From positions 1-31,058 of IMG/VR virus record IMGVR_UViG_3300043570_002332: a stretch of 31,058 bases of DNA, one strand, 5' to 3'. Below the pieces are notes generated by a model. That model was not told the DNA's origin, did not search any database, and was given only the letters and a program-made list of their open reading frames with translations. Source of the DNA: a virus. The position numbers and the translations under genes were made by a program. This document shows positions 1 to 7,073 of the stretch, piece by piece. Position 1 is the first letter of the stretch, and every line of letters begins with the position of its first letter.

Positions 1-2
1 CT

Positions 3-359
3 TTTTGGAAAGGTATCAAGACCAAGAAACTATTGTTGGCGAATGTATCGTTCAGCGAAATTGATTGGTACGATGATATGTGCGATGTATACGATACACC
101 AAGCATTACCATTAAGAGAGGTTTGAAGAAGGCAAAGGTAAGTCACCAAGAGCATGGTTCAATACCAAAAGATTGGTCGGTTGATTTGTTTTGTGTATTC
201 GCAGACACCACAACCAATACACCAATACTTGAAGTCGTTAAGAGTGCGTTGGGTGGTTACTTTGATGCTGACCTTGAAAAGAAGTTTATCAAAGAACTTA
301 AACCATTGTTGCAGAAGAAGTCAAACTATGCGAGTGCTGAATTAAACTACGAACACTAA
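3..359 (+). CDS. Hypothetical protein, 5' end outside window
   Basis: The frame is open from the first bases of the window, so the N terminus is missing and the TTG at 33 is probably not the start. About 118 residues are visible. They begin FWKGIKTKK and include an acidic, aromatic stretch (EIDWYDDMCDVYD) and a Lys-rich C-terminal half. I recognise no domain. The stop at 357-359 lies one base before the next ATG, so the two genes are probably co-transcribed from a promoter to the left. Confidence 0.75.
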   Translation, partial: FWKGIKTKKLLLANVSFSEIDWYDDMCDVYDTPSITIKRGLKKAKVSHQEHGSIPKDWSVDLFCVFADTTTNTPILEVVKSALGGYFDADLEKKFIKELKPLLQKKSNYASAELNYEH

Positions 360-360
360 C

Positions 361-612
361 ATGGCAAGATTTATTTTAGATGTAGGGAATTTAGATGCCG
401 AAGGTATCAGCGAAGTATTAGATGTGATTGAGAAAGACCCCTTCCTTGCGAAGAGGGTCTGCTCAATCCGATGTATTGATGAGACGAATAGAAACCAATT
501 CTATTCATGGGATAAACCAACCAAACAACATCCCACTGGCACAACACCAATGATGAATGTGTTGAGTGAGGAGCAAATTAAGGAAGATAAAAGAATTCTT
601 TCAGAATATTAA
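361..612 (+). CDS. Hypothetical protein, 83 aa
   Basis: A short soluble protein (MARFILDVGNLDAEGISEVL...) with a beta-strand/helix opening and an acidic, Lys-rich C terminus. It starts one base after the preceding stop and has no promoter copy of its own, so it is the distal gene of a two-gene unit. Two cysteines sit at VCSIRC. No family recognised. Confidence 0.85.
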   Translation: MARFILDVGNLDAEGISEVLDVIEKDPFLAKRVCSIRCIDETNRNQFYSWDKPTKQHPTGTTPMMNVLSEEQIKEDKRILSEY

Positions 613-620
613 AAATAAAT

Positions 621-651
621 TTGTTTGTAAACTTTATTATACCGACCTTTG
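621..651 (+). promoter_or_regulatory. Module promoter copy 1
   Basis: TTGTAAACTTTATTAT, then -7 element GACCTTTG at 644-651. The ATG of the next gene follows after 23 bases. Confidence 0.85.
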
Positions 652-674
652 AAGTACATTAAACAAATAAGGAA

Positions 675-1052
675 ATGAAAGCGTACAAAATTAACGTAGC
701 CGACCGCAAGGTTGAAGCAATCGAAATCAACGATTGGAGAGACATCGCACCCTCAATTGGTGGAGAGTGTGAAAACTTTGAAGCACCAGTGACATTGGAG
801 AACGATGATACGTTCTACACCGATGAGGAAGGATTGTATCACACTTGTGAAGGTGGTTGGATGTTGGAGAACTTTGCACACCCAATCTTAGGGAACGCAC
901 TTGTGCAGGGAACAGATGATGAGGGTGGTAGCACCGAACCAAAATCTTCCATTGAGGAAATTGAGGCGATGATTACTTGGGTGAGCAAGGAAGATTGTGA
1001 GGCGTATCGCAGTTACGCCCTTAATACACCACCAAGAGTGTACGGATTCTAA
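675..1052 (+). CDS. DUF3846-like protein, 125 aa
   Basis: The N-terminal half (MKAYKINVADRKVEAIEIND, then IGGECENFEAP) and the later motif ILGNALVQGTDDEG resemble DUF3846-type phage and plasmid proteins, whose function is not known. The assignment rests on my recall of that pattern. The C-terminal third, ending PPRVYGF, is an acidic helix-rich stretch. It is a single gene between its own promoter and a hairpin terminator. The ATG follows ATAAGGAA, one of the few purine-rich leaders here. Confidence 0.6.
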   Translation: MKAYKINVADRKVEAIEINDWRDIAPSIGGECENFEAPVTLENDDTFYTDEEGLYHTCEGGWMLENFAHPILGNALVQGTDDEGGSTEPKSSIEEIEAMITWVSKEDCEAYRSYALNTPPRVYGF

Positions 1053-1061
1053 AAAGAGTAA

Positions 1062-1088
1062 GGGGGAGCAATCCCCCAAACTTTTTTA
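1062..1088 (+). terminator. Hairpin terminator
   Basis: GGGGGA (1062-1067) pairs with TCCCCC (1072-1077) around a GCAA loop. A T-run lies at 1082-1087. Confidence 0.75.
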
Positions 1089-1096
1089 TAAATAAA

Positions 1097-1128
1097 TTTG
1101 TTTGTAAACTTTTTTATACCGACCTTTG
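1097..1128 (+). promoter_or_regulatory. Module promoter copy 2, leaderless type
   Basis: TTGTAAACTTTTTTAT with -7 GACCTTTG at 1121-1128. Only AATT separates it from the ATG at 1133, so the transcript should start at or next to the start codon. Confidence 0.88.
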
Positions 1129-1132
1129 AATT

Positions 1133-1348
1133 ATGGAAATAACAAAATTAGAAATAACAAAAATAAAGTACGCAGAACAAATCAAAGATATTTTGGTTGA
1201 CCTTGCATTAGAAGATAAATTACCATTGGATATGACTACTTTGGATTCAAGTGTATTTGAAGAAGTTTTTTACCCATTGGTTAGAGCCTTATATGATGCA
1301 AAGGAAGATGCTACAATAATAAATAAATTAATTGAGAAAGTATTATGA
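1133..1348 (+). CDS. Hypothetical protein, 71 aa
   Basis: A predicted all-helical small protein, MEITKLEITKIKYAEQIKDIL..., with alternating acidic and basic residues. It is the first gene of a three-gene operon whose members overlap by ATGA: its TGA shares bases with the next ATG, which implies translational coupling. The predicted mRNA is leaderless. No family recognised. Confidence 0.85.
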   Translation: MEITKLEITKIKYAEQIKDILVDLALEDKLPLDMTTLDSSVFEEVFYPLVRALYDAKEDATIINKLIEKVL

Positions 1349-1596
1349 GCAAATTCTATCAAGCAGTTTTAGTTGAGGTTGAAGGCAATATCATTGACCA
1401 TGTGTATCCACACCTACACCATGCACCTAAACATGGTATGACTTTGGAAGAACGTATGCCAAATGATGCATTGTGTCCAGAGTGCGACCATGTAAAAAGA
1501 GAATGGTATCTTTACCCAAGAGAGAGTGTTATAGTTAAAGAGGGTGGTAAACCTTATGTTGAATGTTTAAATTGTGGTTATACTACACACCTATGA
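1345..1596 (+). CDS. Small zinc-ribbon protein, 83 aa
   Basis: Two CxxC knuckles, CPEC and CLNC, about 30 residues apart suggest a zinc ribbon. The N-terminal part holds a His cluster (HVYPHLHHAPKHG) that could add metal ligands. Its ATG overlaps the upstream stop and its TGA overlaps the downstream ATG. A nucleic-acid or protein-binding role is plausible from the fold alone. I cannot name a partner. Confidence 0.8.
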   Translation: MSKFYQAVLVEVEGNIIDHVYPHLHHAPKHGMTLEERMPNDALCPECDHVKREWYLYPRESVIVKEGGKPYVECLNCGYTTHL

Positions 1597-1760
1597 TAAA
1601 CATTTGGGTAGATAATAATACAGGGATCACTTACGAAGGTGATGAAGCAATGGTAAAGTTTTTGCGTTCCCAAGGTGATAAGACATACAATGATGCAAGT
1701 GATGAGTTTATTCTAAATGAAGCACACGCACAAAATTGGATAAAACTTTCTGAAAAATAA
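1593..1760 (+). CDS. Hypothetical protein, 55 aa
   Basis: I chose the start at 1593 because this ATG overlaps the preceding TGA, as at the previous junction. A longer in-frame start at 1563 would lie inside the upstream coding sequence. The product MINIWVDNNTGITYEGDEAMVKFL... is acidic, with a predicted strand pair and a C-terminal helix. It is the last gene of the three-gene operon. Function unknown. Confidence 0.75.
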   Translation: MINIWVDNNTGITYEGDEAMVKFLRSQGDKTYNDASDEFILNEAHAQNWIKLSEK

Positions 1761-1761
1761 A

Positions 1762-1793
1762 TTTGATTGTAAACTTTTTTATATTTATATTTG
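1762..1793 (+). promoter_or_regulatory. Module promoter copy 3
   Basis: TTGTAAACTTTTTTAT with -7 TATATTTG at 1786-1793, a full match to TAnnTTTG. The ATG follows after 19 bases. Confidence 0.85.
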
Positions 1794-1812
1794 TAACTTA
1801 ATAAATAAACAA

Positions 1813-2079
1813 ATGGGAAAATTCAAAAACAAAAAAACCTTATTGGTTGGTGAGGGTATCAATCAGCACACATTGTATGGCGACTTTATGGTTGCTGACA
1901 CAATCAATGACTTTGCCGATGTAAAGGTAAAGCAAACAAGTTTCTTAAAACACGAGCAACCGAATGGTGCTTGGAGTAACGAACACAAGACCTTGGAAAT
2001 TACCAAAGGTGATTGGAAAATGGGTAAGCAAGTTGAGTATAACCCATTCAGTCAGCAAGTATCAAGAGTTTGGGATTAA
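1813..2079 (+). CDS. Hypothetical protein, 88 aa
   Basis: A Lys-rich start (MGKFKNKKTLL) is followed by a predicted beta-rich body. It is a single-gene unit with its own promoter and a terminator 25 bases past the stop. No family recognised. Confidence 0.82.
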   Translation: MGKFKNKKTLLVGEGINQHTLYGDFMVADTINDFADVKVKQTSFLKHEQPNGAWSNEHKTLEITKGDWKMGKQVEYNPFSQQVSRVWD

Positions 2080-2104
2080 AAGTTTATTCTAATCTAAATG
2101 AAAG

Positions 2105-2133
2105 TGGGAAGCGAAAGTTTCCCATTTTTTTTT
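2105..2133 (+). terminator. Hairpin terminator
   Basis: TGGGAA (2105-2110) pairs with TTCCCA (2119-2124), followed by nine T. The next promoter begins about 10 bases later. Confidence 0.85.
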
Positions 2134-2142
2134 GTAAATAAA

Positions 2143-2174
2143 TTTGTTTGTAAACTTTTTTATATAGATATTTG
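2143..2174 (+). promoter_or_regulatory. Module promoter copy 4
   Basis: TTGTAAACTTTTTTAT with -7 GATATTTG at 2167-2174. The ATG follows after 25 bases. Confidence 0.85.
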
Positions 2175-2199
2175 CACCATACAATTAAACAAAACAAAA

Positions 2200-2595
2200 A
2201 TGGCAAATCCAGAAATTCATTCAAAAAGTTCAGTTAAGCGTTGGGGTGGTGTGATAGAAGATTACATCGCAATCCACGAACTGATTGATAGTCCAAAGGC
2301 GACTATGAATAACAATTCATCAAGAGCATTAACCCACAACACTTGGTTTGCTTATACAATCATTCCAAAGATATTTGGTTACAACATAACCAATTCAAGT
2401 GGTAAGAGTGTGGACACGATTGATATTGCTATGTTGCATATCGCAGAGGACTTTCGTATGAAGTTTGTGCCAACCCCACAAGATTATCTTAAACATATGC
2501 AAGTGCAACCTTGGTTTAATAATGGTGTTAAGGACATTGAAAATCCCGAAGCAACAAAGATAGCAGAAGAATTATTAGAAAGAATTAGAGAATAA
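2200..2595 (+). CDS. DUF6915-like protein, 131 aa
   Basis: The pattern H-x-K-S-S-V-K-R-W-G-G, E-D-Y-x-x-I-H-E, S-P-K-A, then I-F-G-x-x-I-T-N-S-S-G-K and H-I-A-E-D-F matches what I recall of DUF6915, a family of small phage and prophage proteins of unknown function. The family usually has RHRALRHH where this protein has SSRALTHN. I place the start at 2200, downstream of the promoter. The longer in-frame start at 2098 would translate through the terminator and promoter. The C terminus (EELLERIRE) is helical. Confidence 0.75.
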   Translation: MANPEIHSKSSVKRWGGVIEDYIAIHELIDSPKATMNNNSSRALTHNTWFAYTIIPKIFGYNITNSSGKSVDTIDIAMLHIAEDFRMKFVPTPQDYLKHMQVQPWFNNGVKDIENPEATKIAEELLERIRE

Positions 2596-2627
2596 TTTGG
2601 TTGTAAACTTTTTTACATATACATTTG
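2596..2627 (+). promoter_or_regulatory. Module promoter copy 5
   Basis: TTGTAAACTTTTTTAC with -7 TACATTTG at 2620-2627, starting at the preceding stop. The ATG follows after 18 bases. Confidence 0.85.
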
Positions 2628-2645
2628 CATTAAATAAATAGAGAA

Positions 2646-3299
2646 ATGAAAAACGAACAAGAAATTATCCAACTTTGGAAAGAACTACAAATCACCCACA
2701 TTAACTTTGAGTTTACTTGTGGTGGTGATAGTATGAATGACACAACCCTTAATATCCACAATGGCGAGGAAATTATTGAGAACGATGCGATTAGTACCTA
2801 CTTTGACCACGAGGTCTATAACGCAGTAGAGTTCTATGTAAATTCCGATGGACACTATCAAGGTGAGAGTGGGAATGTGCTGATTGAACTTGATGATAAT
2901 GAGGAAACCTTTAACTATATGAAGTCAGCACAAGCAGAGTATTGTGAGAGAATTACAAGCGAGGTTGAAGTGGAACTGACTGATGAGGAGATTGAGTTCG
3001 TTAAAGAGTTCGTTAGGGATATAAATGGTGGTGATAGTGAGGGTGCGAACCTTAACTACAAAAAGGACTTTATCATTAACCAAAAAAGGAAAGAACTGAT
3101 TGATAGTATTGGTGAAAAGGTTGCTGATATTTGTGGTGGTTTTGTACCCGAAATTGAGGGCAATGGTGAACTGAATGATTGGTATTCGTTTACCACAAAC
3201 GAAGATGATATTACCGATAGCGAGATTACTTTCAAAGGTAACAAACTTATCGTAATGGTATCAAATGAATACTACGATTATGTGGATAGCGAAATTTAA
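2646..3299 (+). CDS. DUF6878-like acidic protein, 217 aa
   Basis: A strongly acidic protein. An early segment, I-N-F-E-F-T-C-G-G-D-S, and a later V-N-S-D-G-H-Y-Q-G-E-S-G-N-V resemble the layout of DUF6878, which has a GDSG-like motif and then a strand with a conserved G. This is a weak, pattern-level match. The C-terminal ~100 residues are a separate predicted alpha/beta segment. No catalytic motif is visible. An acidic DNA-mimic or inhibitor role is possible, but nothing specific supports it. Confidence 0.55.
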   Translation: MKNEQEIIQLWKELQITHINFEFTCGGDSMNDTTLNIHNGEEIIENDAISTYFDHEVYNAVEFYVNSDGHYQGESGNVLIELDDNEETFNYMKSAQAEYCERITSEVEVELTDEEIEFVKEFVRDINGGDSEGANLNYKKDFIINQKRKELIDSIGEKVADICGGFVPEIEGNGELNDWYSFTTNEDDITDSEITFKGNKLIVMVSNEYYDYVDSEI

Positions 3300-3300
3300 T

Positions 3301-3332
3301 TTTGGTTGTAAACTTTTTTATACTTACCTTTG
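3301..3332 (+). promoter_or_regulatory. Module promoter copy 6
   Basis: TTGTAAACTTTTTTAT with -7 TACCTTTG at 3325-3332. The ATG follows after 19 bases. Confidence 0.87.
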
Positions 3333-3351
3333 AATTAAACAAATAGAAAAA

Positions 3352-4041
3352 ATGGAAATAGTAATTAACAATGTGCCAACTGAATATAACTTGGCTTGTC
3401 GTATGTTGAAAACCAAAGGTGGTGATTGCCCCTTTGATGAATTGCAGGATTTTTGGGAAGAGATTATCCCCTTAAAATTTAACGAGATAGCACAAATTCC
3501 TAACTTGGAACAAAGGCGAATTGCTTTATTGTTTCTTGGATTGGAGAGAATGATTGCTGATGTTAAACCGACATTGGTGAGCAGTAAAACAATTAGCAAA
3601 CAAACCACTTGGGTTATGGAGAGTGGTGAGTTAGTTGAACACAAGTTTGATGATACCTACGAACTTTACAAAGTGAATGGTGAGTATTTTAGCCAAGGGG
3701 TTGATTCTTGGAGAAAAATGAGTGATGCTTATTATGTGAAGTGCAAAGATACAAGCACCGATAGAGAGTATCTTATTTGGGTTGATATAAACAATGTATG
3801 GAATGTTGTAACTGAAAACAATAAGAACTTAAATCGTTGGGAGTTTAATATAAAAGATATTGATGCGATTGATTGTATTGCTTGGACTATTCAAACCGAC
3901 ATTCCAAAAGGTAGAATTGAAAAGATTGTAAGACAAGGTGATTGTATTATGATTAAACCGAAAGGTAAGTACGAAACACTTGGTAGAGAAAGACACCTAA
4001 CGAGTAAAGAGTATCTTGAATTGCTTGTAGCAGAAAGTTAA
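3352..4041 (+). CDS. Hypothetical protein, 229 aa
   Basis: The N-terminal ~75 residues are predicted helical (EQRRIALLFLGLERMI). They precede a beta-rich region with Y-Y-V-K-C-K-D-T-S-T-D-R-E-Y-L-I-W-V and a C-terminal I-V-R-Q-G-D-C-I-M-I-K-P-K-G strand pair. The look is of a conserved two-domain protein, but I cannot name the family. It stands as a single gene with its own promoter and no clear hairpin after it. Confidence 0.85.
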   Translation: MEIVINNVPTEYNLACRMLKTKGGDCPFDELQDFWEEIIPLKFNEIAQIPNLEQRRIALLFLGLERMIADVKPTLVSSKTISKQTTWVMESGELVEHKFDDTYELYKVNGEYFSQGVDSWRKMSDAYYVKCKDTSTDREYLIWVDINNVWNVVTENNKNLNRWEFNIKDIDAIDCIAWTIQTDIPKGRIEKIVRQGDCIMIKPKGKYETLGRERHLTSKEYLELLVAES

Positions 4042-4047
4042 AATAAA

Positions 4048-4079
4048 TTTGTTTGTAAACTTTTTTACCACGATATTTG
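4048..4079 (+). promoter_or_regulatory. Module promoter copy 7
   Basis: TTGTAAACTTTTTTAC with -7 GATATTTG at 4072-4079. The ATG follows after 22 bases. Confidence 0.86.
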
Positions 4080-4101
4080 CATTATCAAATAACAATTAGA
4101 T

Positions 4102-4395
4102 ATGAGTAATACTACAACACAAGCAAAGGAAGTGGTACAGAATGTAACCGACTACCTAAATTCATTCAGCAACAAGAACAAAGAGTTTATTACTGAAATG
4201 AATCGTGAACATCGCACCTTGCAACAAGGCTTTACCAAACTATGTATGGAATGGTTGGAGAATTGTGCAAGTGAGGAGTATCATTTTGACGGCAGAAACG
4301 AAGCAAGTCATAAGGTTGCCAGTGAAATGGTAGAAGGCTTTCGTGATGCCAAAGGTACAATGAGTAACCCGAGTGAGTGGTTGCCTTGCATATAA
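4102..4395 (+). CDS. Hypothetical helical protein, 97 aa
   Basis: Nearly all-helical by composition (TDYLNSFSNKNKEFITEMNREHRTLQQGFTK broken by few turns), ending in SEWLPCI. No signal peptide or membrane segment is visible. A hairpin terminator follows 28 bases after the stop. Function unknown. Confidence 0.83.
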   Translation: MSNTTTQAKEVVQNVTDYLNSFSNKNKEFITEMNREHRTLQQGFTKLCMEWLENCASEEYHFDGRNEASHKVASEMVEGFRDAKGTMSNPSEWLPCI

Positions 4396-4423
4396 GAGAT
4401 TGTTTTGTTCATGTATAGAGAAG

Positions 4424-4452
4424 GGATTGCAGAAATGCAGTCCTTTTTTTTT
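4424..4452 (+). terminator. Hairpin terminator
   Basis: GGATTGCA (4424-4431) pairs with TGCAGTCC (4436-4443) around a GAAA tetraloop, then nine T. Confidence 0.88.
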
Positions 4453-4476
4453 GTCTATGGATCAAAATAATTTAAA
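4451..4476 (+). repeat. Repeat upstream of promoter, copy A
   Basis: TTGTCTATGGATCAAAATAA followed by TTTAAA. A near-identical element lies at 5406-5432, in both cases between a terminator and a promoter. The core CTATGGATC reappears inverted near 13518-13526. Confidence 0.6.
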
Positions 4477-4491
4477 CATTTTAAAAATAAA

Positions 4492-4523
4492 TTTGGTTGT
4501 AAACTTTTTTATGCCGACCTTTG
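4492..4523 (+). promoter_or_regulatory. Module promoter copy 8
   Basis: TTGTAAACTTTTTTAT with -7 GACCTTTG at 4516-4523. The ATG follows after 25 bases. Confidence 0.87.
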
Positions 4524-4548
4524 AATTATCAAATAAACATAAATTATC

Positions 4549-5376
4549 ATGACAAAACAAAAAGAAAAAGTTATCAAAGGAACGGAGATTCCTTTCTTTA
4601 ACGTAATCGTACCTATGTCAAAAGACAATGGGCTTATTTATTGGGGTATCGGTGAGACAAGCGATATCAGTATCTTAAAACATCTTAATGAGGGTTGTAA
4701 CGGGGTTAATCGCAAAGTTACACAACCACATAAAGGTGAATTAGGTAGGGTAATCAAAGAGAACGGGTTTGCAGGTGGGATTGCAGTTTGTATTCTTGAC
4801 GGAGTTCTTTGGCGTGTTGACGGTAACCACAGAGCAGAGCAGTTAGCAGATAACAATTGCATTATCAGATTTTCATTCCGAACTGTTAGTAGTTTCAGTG
4901 AATTGATTAGAATTATGATTGGGTTTAATGATTCAGCAAAAAATTGGGGACTTAGCCAGTACATTAAAACCTACGAATCAACGGGTATTGAATCTTATGC
5001 TTTGCTAAGCCAACAAAAAACGGTTCATGGGCTTACAACCACAATCACCGCATCTCTAATCAGTAACACACCACTTAGCGAGGTTAAAAGACATCTTAGA
5101 TTAGGTACTTTTAAAATGGATAAAAAAGAAGCAGCGACTCAACGAGTATTATATGTGAGAAACTTTTTAGATAAGTTTGAGCAATCAGACCAAAGACCAG
5201 CGGAAGGGTTACTCTTACTATTAAGCACAATTGGTTTTAGTACTTTTAAAGCAGTCTATATTAAATTAGCGGAACGAGCTATTGTTTTAAGAAAAGAAGG
5301 GTTTATGCTTAGCCAAAAAACATCGGGTGCTAAAGAGTTTTATGAATTATTTAACGAGGCATATCAAACAATGTAA
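4549..5376 (+). CDS. ParB/Srx-fold-like protein, 275 aa
   Basis: Residues ~20-110 have the arrangement of the ParB/sulfiredoxin nuclease-like fold, with the signature W-R-V-D-G-N-H-R (88-95) matching the family's G-x-H-R box. The following I-G-F-N-D-S-A-K-N-W-G-L-S-Q-Y (124-138) resembles the N-x-x-x-K-x-W segment of ParB-like proteins in Bacteroidota phages and mobile elements. The C-terminal half is helical and may hold a DNA-binding domain. Likely activities are DNA binding, NTP-dependent clamp behaviour or nuclease activity; I cannot choose between them. It is a single gene with a strong terminator. Confidence 0.72.
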   Translation: MTKQKEKVIKGTEIPFFNVIVPMSKDNGLIYWGIGETSDISILKHLNEGCNGVNRKVTQPHKGELGRVIKENGFAGGIAVCILDGVLWRVDGNHRAEQLADNNCIIRFSFRTVSSFSELIRIMIGFNDSAKNWGLSQYIKTYESTGIESYALLSQQKTVHGLTTTITASLISNTPLSEVKRHLRLGTFKMDKKEAATQRVLYVRNFLDKFEQSDQRPAEGLLLLLSTIGFSTFKAVYIKLAERAIVLRKEGFMLSQKTSGAKEFYELFNEAYQTM

Positions 5377-5382
5377 AAGATA

Positions 5383-5407
5383 GGGAACGAAAGTTCCCTT
5401 TTTTTTT
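5383..5407 (+). terminator. Hairpin terminator
   Basis: GGGAAC (5383-5388) pairs with GTTCCC (5393-5398) around GAAA, then nine T. Confidence 0.9.
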
Positions 5408-5432
5408 GTCCATGGATCAAAAATAGTTTAAA
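5406..5432 (+). repeat. Repeat upstream of promoter, copy B
   Basis: TTGTCCATGGATCAAAAATA followed by GTTTAAA, nearly identical to 4451-4476 and in the same position between terminator and promoter. Confidence 0.6.
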
Positions 5433-5437
5433 ATAGA

Positions 5438-5469
5438 TTTGTTTGTAAACTTTTTTATGGCGAACTTTG
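5438..5469 (+). promoter_or_regulatory. Module promoter copy 9
   Basis: TTGTAAACTTTTTTAT with -7 GAACTTTG at 5462-5469. The ATG follows after 19 bases. Confidence 0.85.
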
Positions 5470-5488
5470 AAGTGTTAAATTAATCAAT

Positions 5489-5752
5489 ATGAAAGTATTA
5501 AGCAGAGACGAAATGATGACATGGCTCAAAGATAAAGGAGTTAAAGTTGTCGGCACCACCGAACAATTCTACAATGAGAGTGAAGGTAGAGGTATTTGGG
5601 TTAGTGGTGAGGATTCAGACCTATTCGATTACTATCGTGAAAGCTGGTACAATAGTCATGGTGTTAGTCCTAAACTGAATGAGCAGACCGAAAAACGCGG
5701 TTGGTACTATGAATGGTACGATACGGGAACGATGATGCTTTGGCCAAATTAA
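5489..5752 (+). CDS. Hypothetical protein, 87 aa
   Basis: Aromatic- and acid-rich (SDLFDYYRESWYNSHG, then GWYYEWYDTGTMMLWPN). The ending resembles a small Bacteroidota family with a ...Y-Y-x-x-x...W-x-D-x-G-T pattern whose function I do not know. It is a single gene with its own promoter. Confidence 0.82.
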   Translation: MKVLSRDEMMTWLKDKGVKVVGTTEQFYNESEGRGIWVSGEDSDLFDYYRESWYNSHGVSPKLNEQTEKRGWYYEWYDTGTMMLWPN

Positions 5753-5758
5753 AATAAA

Positions 5759-5790
5759 TTTGGTTGTAAACTTTATTATACCGACCTTTG
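5759..5790 (+). promoter_or_regulatory. Module promoter copy 10
   Basis: TTGTAAACTTTATTAT with -7 GACCTTTG at 5783-5790. The ATG follows after 20 bases. Confidence 0.86.
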
Positions 5791-5810
5791 AATTAACAAA
5801 ACAATCAGAC

Positions 5811-6050
5811 ATGAATATTGTAGATTTTTTACACGCAAAGCCAAAGGTAGCATACCTTTATGCTGACAACACCACGAAGACATGGGAGTTTCGTTGGACG
5901 GGAATTTTTGGGCAAGGTTACTATCAGTTGACTAAGAATGGTCGCAGACATCCTATGAGCAAATTTAAAGTTGCTAAGCAAATTTATTATGAGTACATGG
6001 ACGGACAATGTATATTAGTTCCAACTGAAAATAAAAATCTTGTAATTTAA
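5811..6050 (+). CDS. Hypothetical protein, 79 aa
   Basis: The ATG at 5811 sits 20 bases after the promoter, whereas the longer in-frame start at 5760 lies inside the promoter itself. The product is basic and beta-rich (KVAYLYADNTTKTWEFRWTG..., GYYQLTKNGRRHPMSKFKVAKQ), a size and composition compatible with a small nucleic-acid-binding protein. No family recognised. Confidence 0.8.
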   Translation: MNIVDFLHAKPKVAYLYADNTTKTWEFRWTGIFGQGYYQLTKNGRRHPMSKFKVAKQIYYEYMDGQCILVPTENKNLVI

Positions 6051-6082
6051 TTAGGTTGTAAACTTTTTTATAACGATATTTG
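6051..6082 (+). promoter_or_regulatory. Module promoter copy 11
   Basis: TTGTAAACTTTTTTAT with -7 GATATTTG at 6075-6082. The ATG follows after 26 bases. Confidence 0.86.
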
Positions 6083-6108
6083 TGCCATAATCAATTAAAC
6101 AAAATAAA

Positions 6109-6483
6109 ATGAACAATCCATTTTCAAGACCACAAGCGGGAGCTTACAAACCATACTTGGTTTCAGCCCTAACAATCATCGGAAGAACTACCGAGGCAAA
6201 TGAGTTCGCAAACGGCAATATGAAACTTGCCATAGTATCATCAATTACGGGTGGAGTAAAGTTATTCCCCGAGTTGAATGAGGTGTGCGCAAATGCTTTA
6301 AATGAATTAGAACCAAATGACACAATCCGCTATTACTTTTGGGGTTTGTCCAATGGTCAGTTCGCAGTTGCATCAAGCAATGGTGCGTATGTTTATGACC
6401 CGACCGACATCAAAGCGGTTGAGTACGTAAAAGAACAAGTTGAGTTGAGTGGCAATGAAGTCATCCAACCATACTTTAACTAA
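6109..6483 (+). CDS. Hypothetical protein, 124 aa
   Basis: A soluble alpha/beta protein, MNNPFSRPQAGAYKPYLVSAL..., with a Gly-rich turn (VSSITGGVKLF) and a strand-rich C-terminal half (RYYFWGLSNGQFAVASSNGAYV...). It has its own promoter and a terminator downstream. No family recognised. Confidence 0.85.
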   Translation: MNNPFSRPQAGAYKPYLVSALTIIGRTTEANEFANGNMKLAIVSSITGGVKLFPELNEVCANALNELEPNDTIRYYFWGLSNGQFAVASSNGAYVYDPTDIKAVEYVKEQVELSGNEVIQPYFN

Positions 6484-6529
6484 GGAGTTTTGATTACTCA
6501 TATATCTATTTGTTTTAATTAAAAAGAAT

Positions 6530-6556
6530 GGGGCCTTAGGGTCCTATTTTTTTTTT
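6530..6556 (+). terminator. Hairpin terminator
   Basis: GGGCC (6531-6535) pairs with GGTCC (6540-6544), including one G-U pair, around TTAG. Ten T follow. Confidence 0.75.
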
Positions 6557-6564
6557 AAAATAAA

Positions 6565-6596
6565 TTTGGTTGTAAACTTTTTTATGCCGACCTTTG
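6565..6596 (+). promoter_or_regulatory. Module promoter copy 12, leaderless type
   Basis: TTGTAAACTTTTTTAT with -7 GACCTTTG at 6589-6596, then AATT and the ATG at 6601. Confidence 0.88.
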
Positions 6597-6600
6597 AATT

Positions 6601-6828
6601 ATGGAAAACAAAACAAAATACGATGTAATCAGTCCCGATGGGTTTTCAATCCACCATAGCGACACCTACGCAACCAAAGAACAAGCAAAAAATGCTTTAA
6701 AGGAATGGGTTAAACGATACGAAAATCAAGGTTATTATTCATCTAATAAGGGGCGAATTTCTTTGAGCGAATTGGAAAATCATTGTGAAATAGTTGAGGT
6801 TGACGCATTTGGAATTGAAACCATTTAA
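6601..6828 (+). CDS. Conserved Bacteroidota-type small protein, 75 aa
   Basis: The pattern Y-D-V-I-S-P-D-G-F-S-I-H, a Lys-rich helix with EWVKRYENQGYYSS, then G-R-I-S-L-S-E-L and C-E-I-V-E-V is one I recall from small conserved proteins encoded across Bacteroidota chromosomes and phages. Their function is unknown. The predicted mRNA is leaderless. It heads a two-gene unit with an 11-base gap to the next gene. Confidence 0.82.
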   Translation: MENKTKYDVISPDGFSIHHSDTYATKEQAKNALKEWVKRYENQGYYSSNKGRISLSELENHCEIVEVDAFGIETI

Positions 6829-6839
6829 AATAGATTAAT

Positions 6840-7037
6840 ATGAAAAATTATCATGTTACAATTATGTCAGAAGACCCTAACGATGCTTATGGTATCGAAC
6901 AAGGGGACAACCACCAAAAGTATGGGTTGAGTGTTCAAGCAAGGGATAAAGACCATGCTGCTGATGTTGGTGTTGAGCAATTCAAAAACCAACATGGTAA
7001 CTTACCAATCTTTTGGGTAAAAGTTTTTGAATATTAA
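6840..7037 (+). CDS. Hypothetical protein, 65 aa
   Basis: A small beta-alpha-beta protein (MKNYHVTIMSEDPNDAYGIE..., KYGLSVQARDKDHAADVGVEQF, IFWVKVFEY). The strand, Ala/Asp helix and aromatic terminal strand suggest a compact single domain. It has no promoter of its own and follows the 75-aa gene closely, so the two probably form one operon. Confidence 0.82.
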   Translation: MKNYHVTIMSEDPNDAYGIEQGDNHQKYGLSVQARDKDHAADVGVEQFKNQHGNLPIFWVKVFEY

Positions 7038-7069
7038 TTAGGTTGTAAACTTTTTTATGCCGACCTTTG
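7038..7069 (+). promoter_or_regulatory. Module promoter copy 13, leaderless type
   Basis: TTGTAAACTTTTTTAT with -7 GACCTTTG at 7062-7069, then AATT and the ATG at 7074. Confidence 0.88.
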
Positions 7070-7073
7070 AATT

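Noticed and set aside
2098-2199. Upstream extension of the DUF6915-like gene
   Set aside because: It would translate the terminator hairpin, T-run and promoter of the unit; the ATG at 2200 lies at the normal distance from the -7 element.
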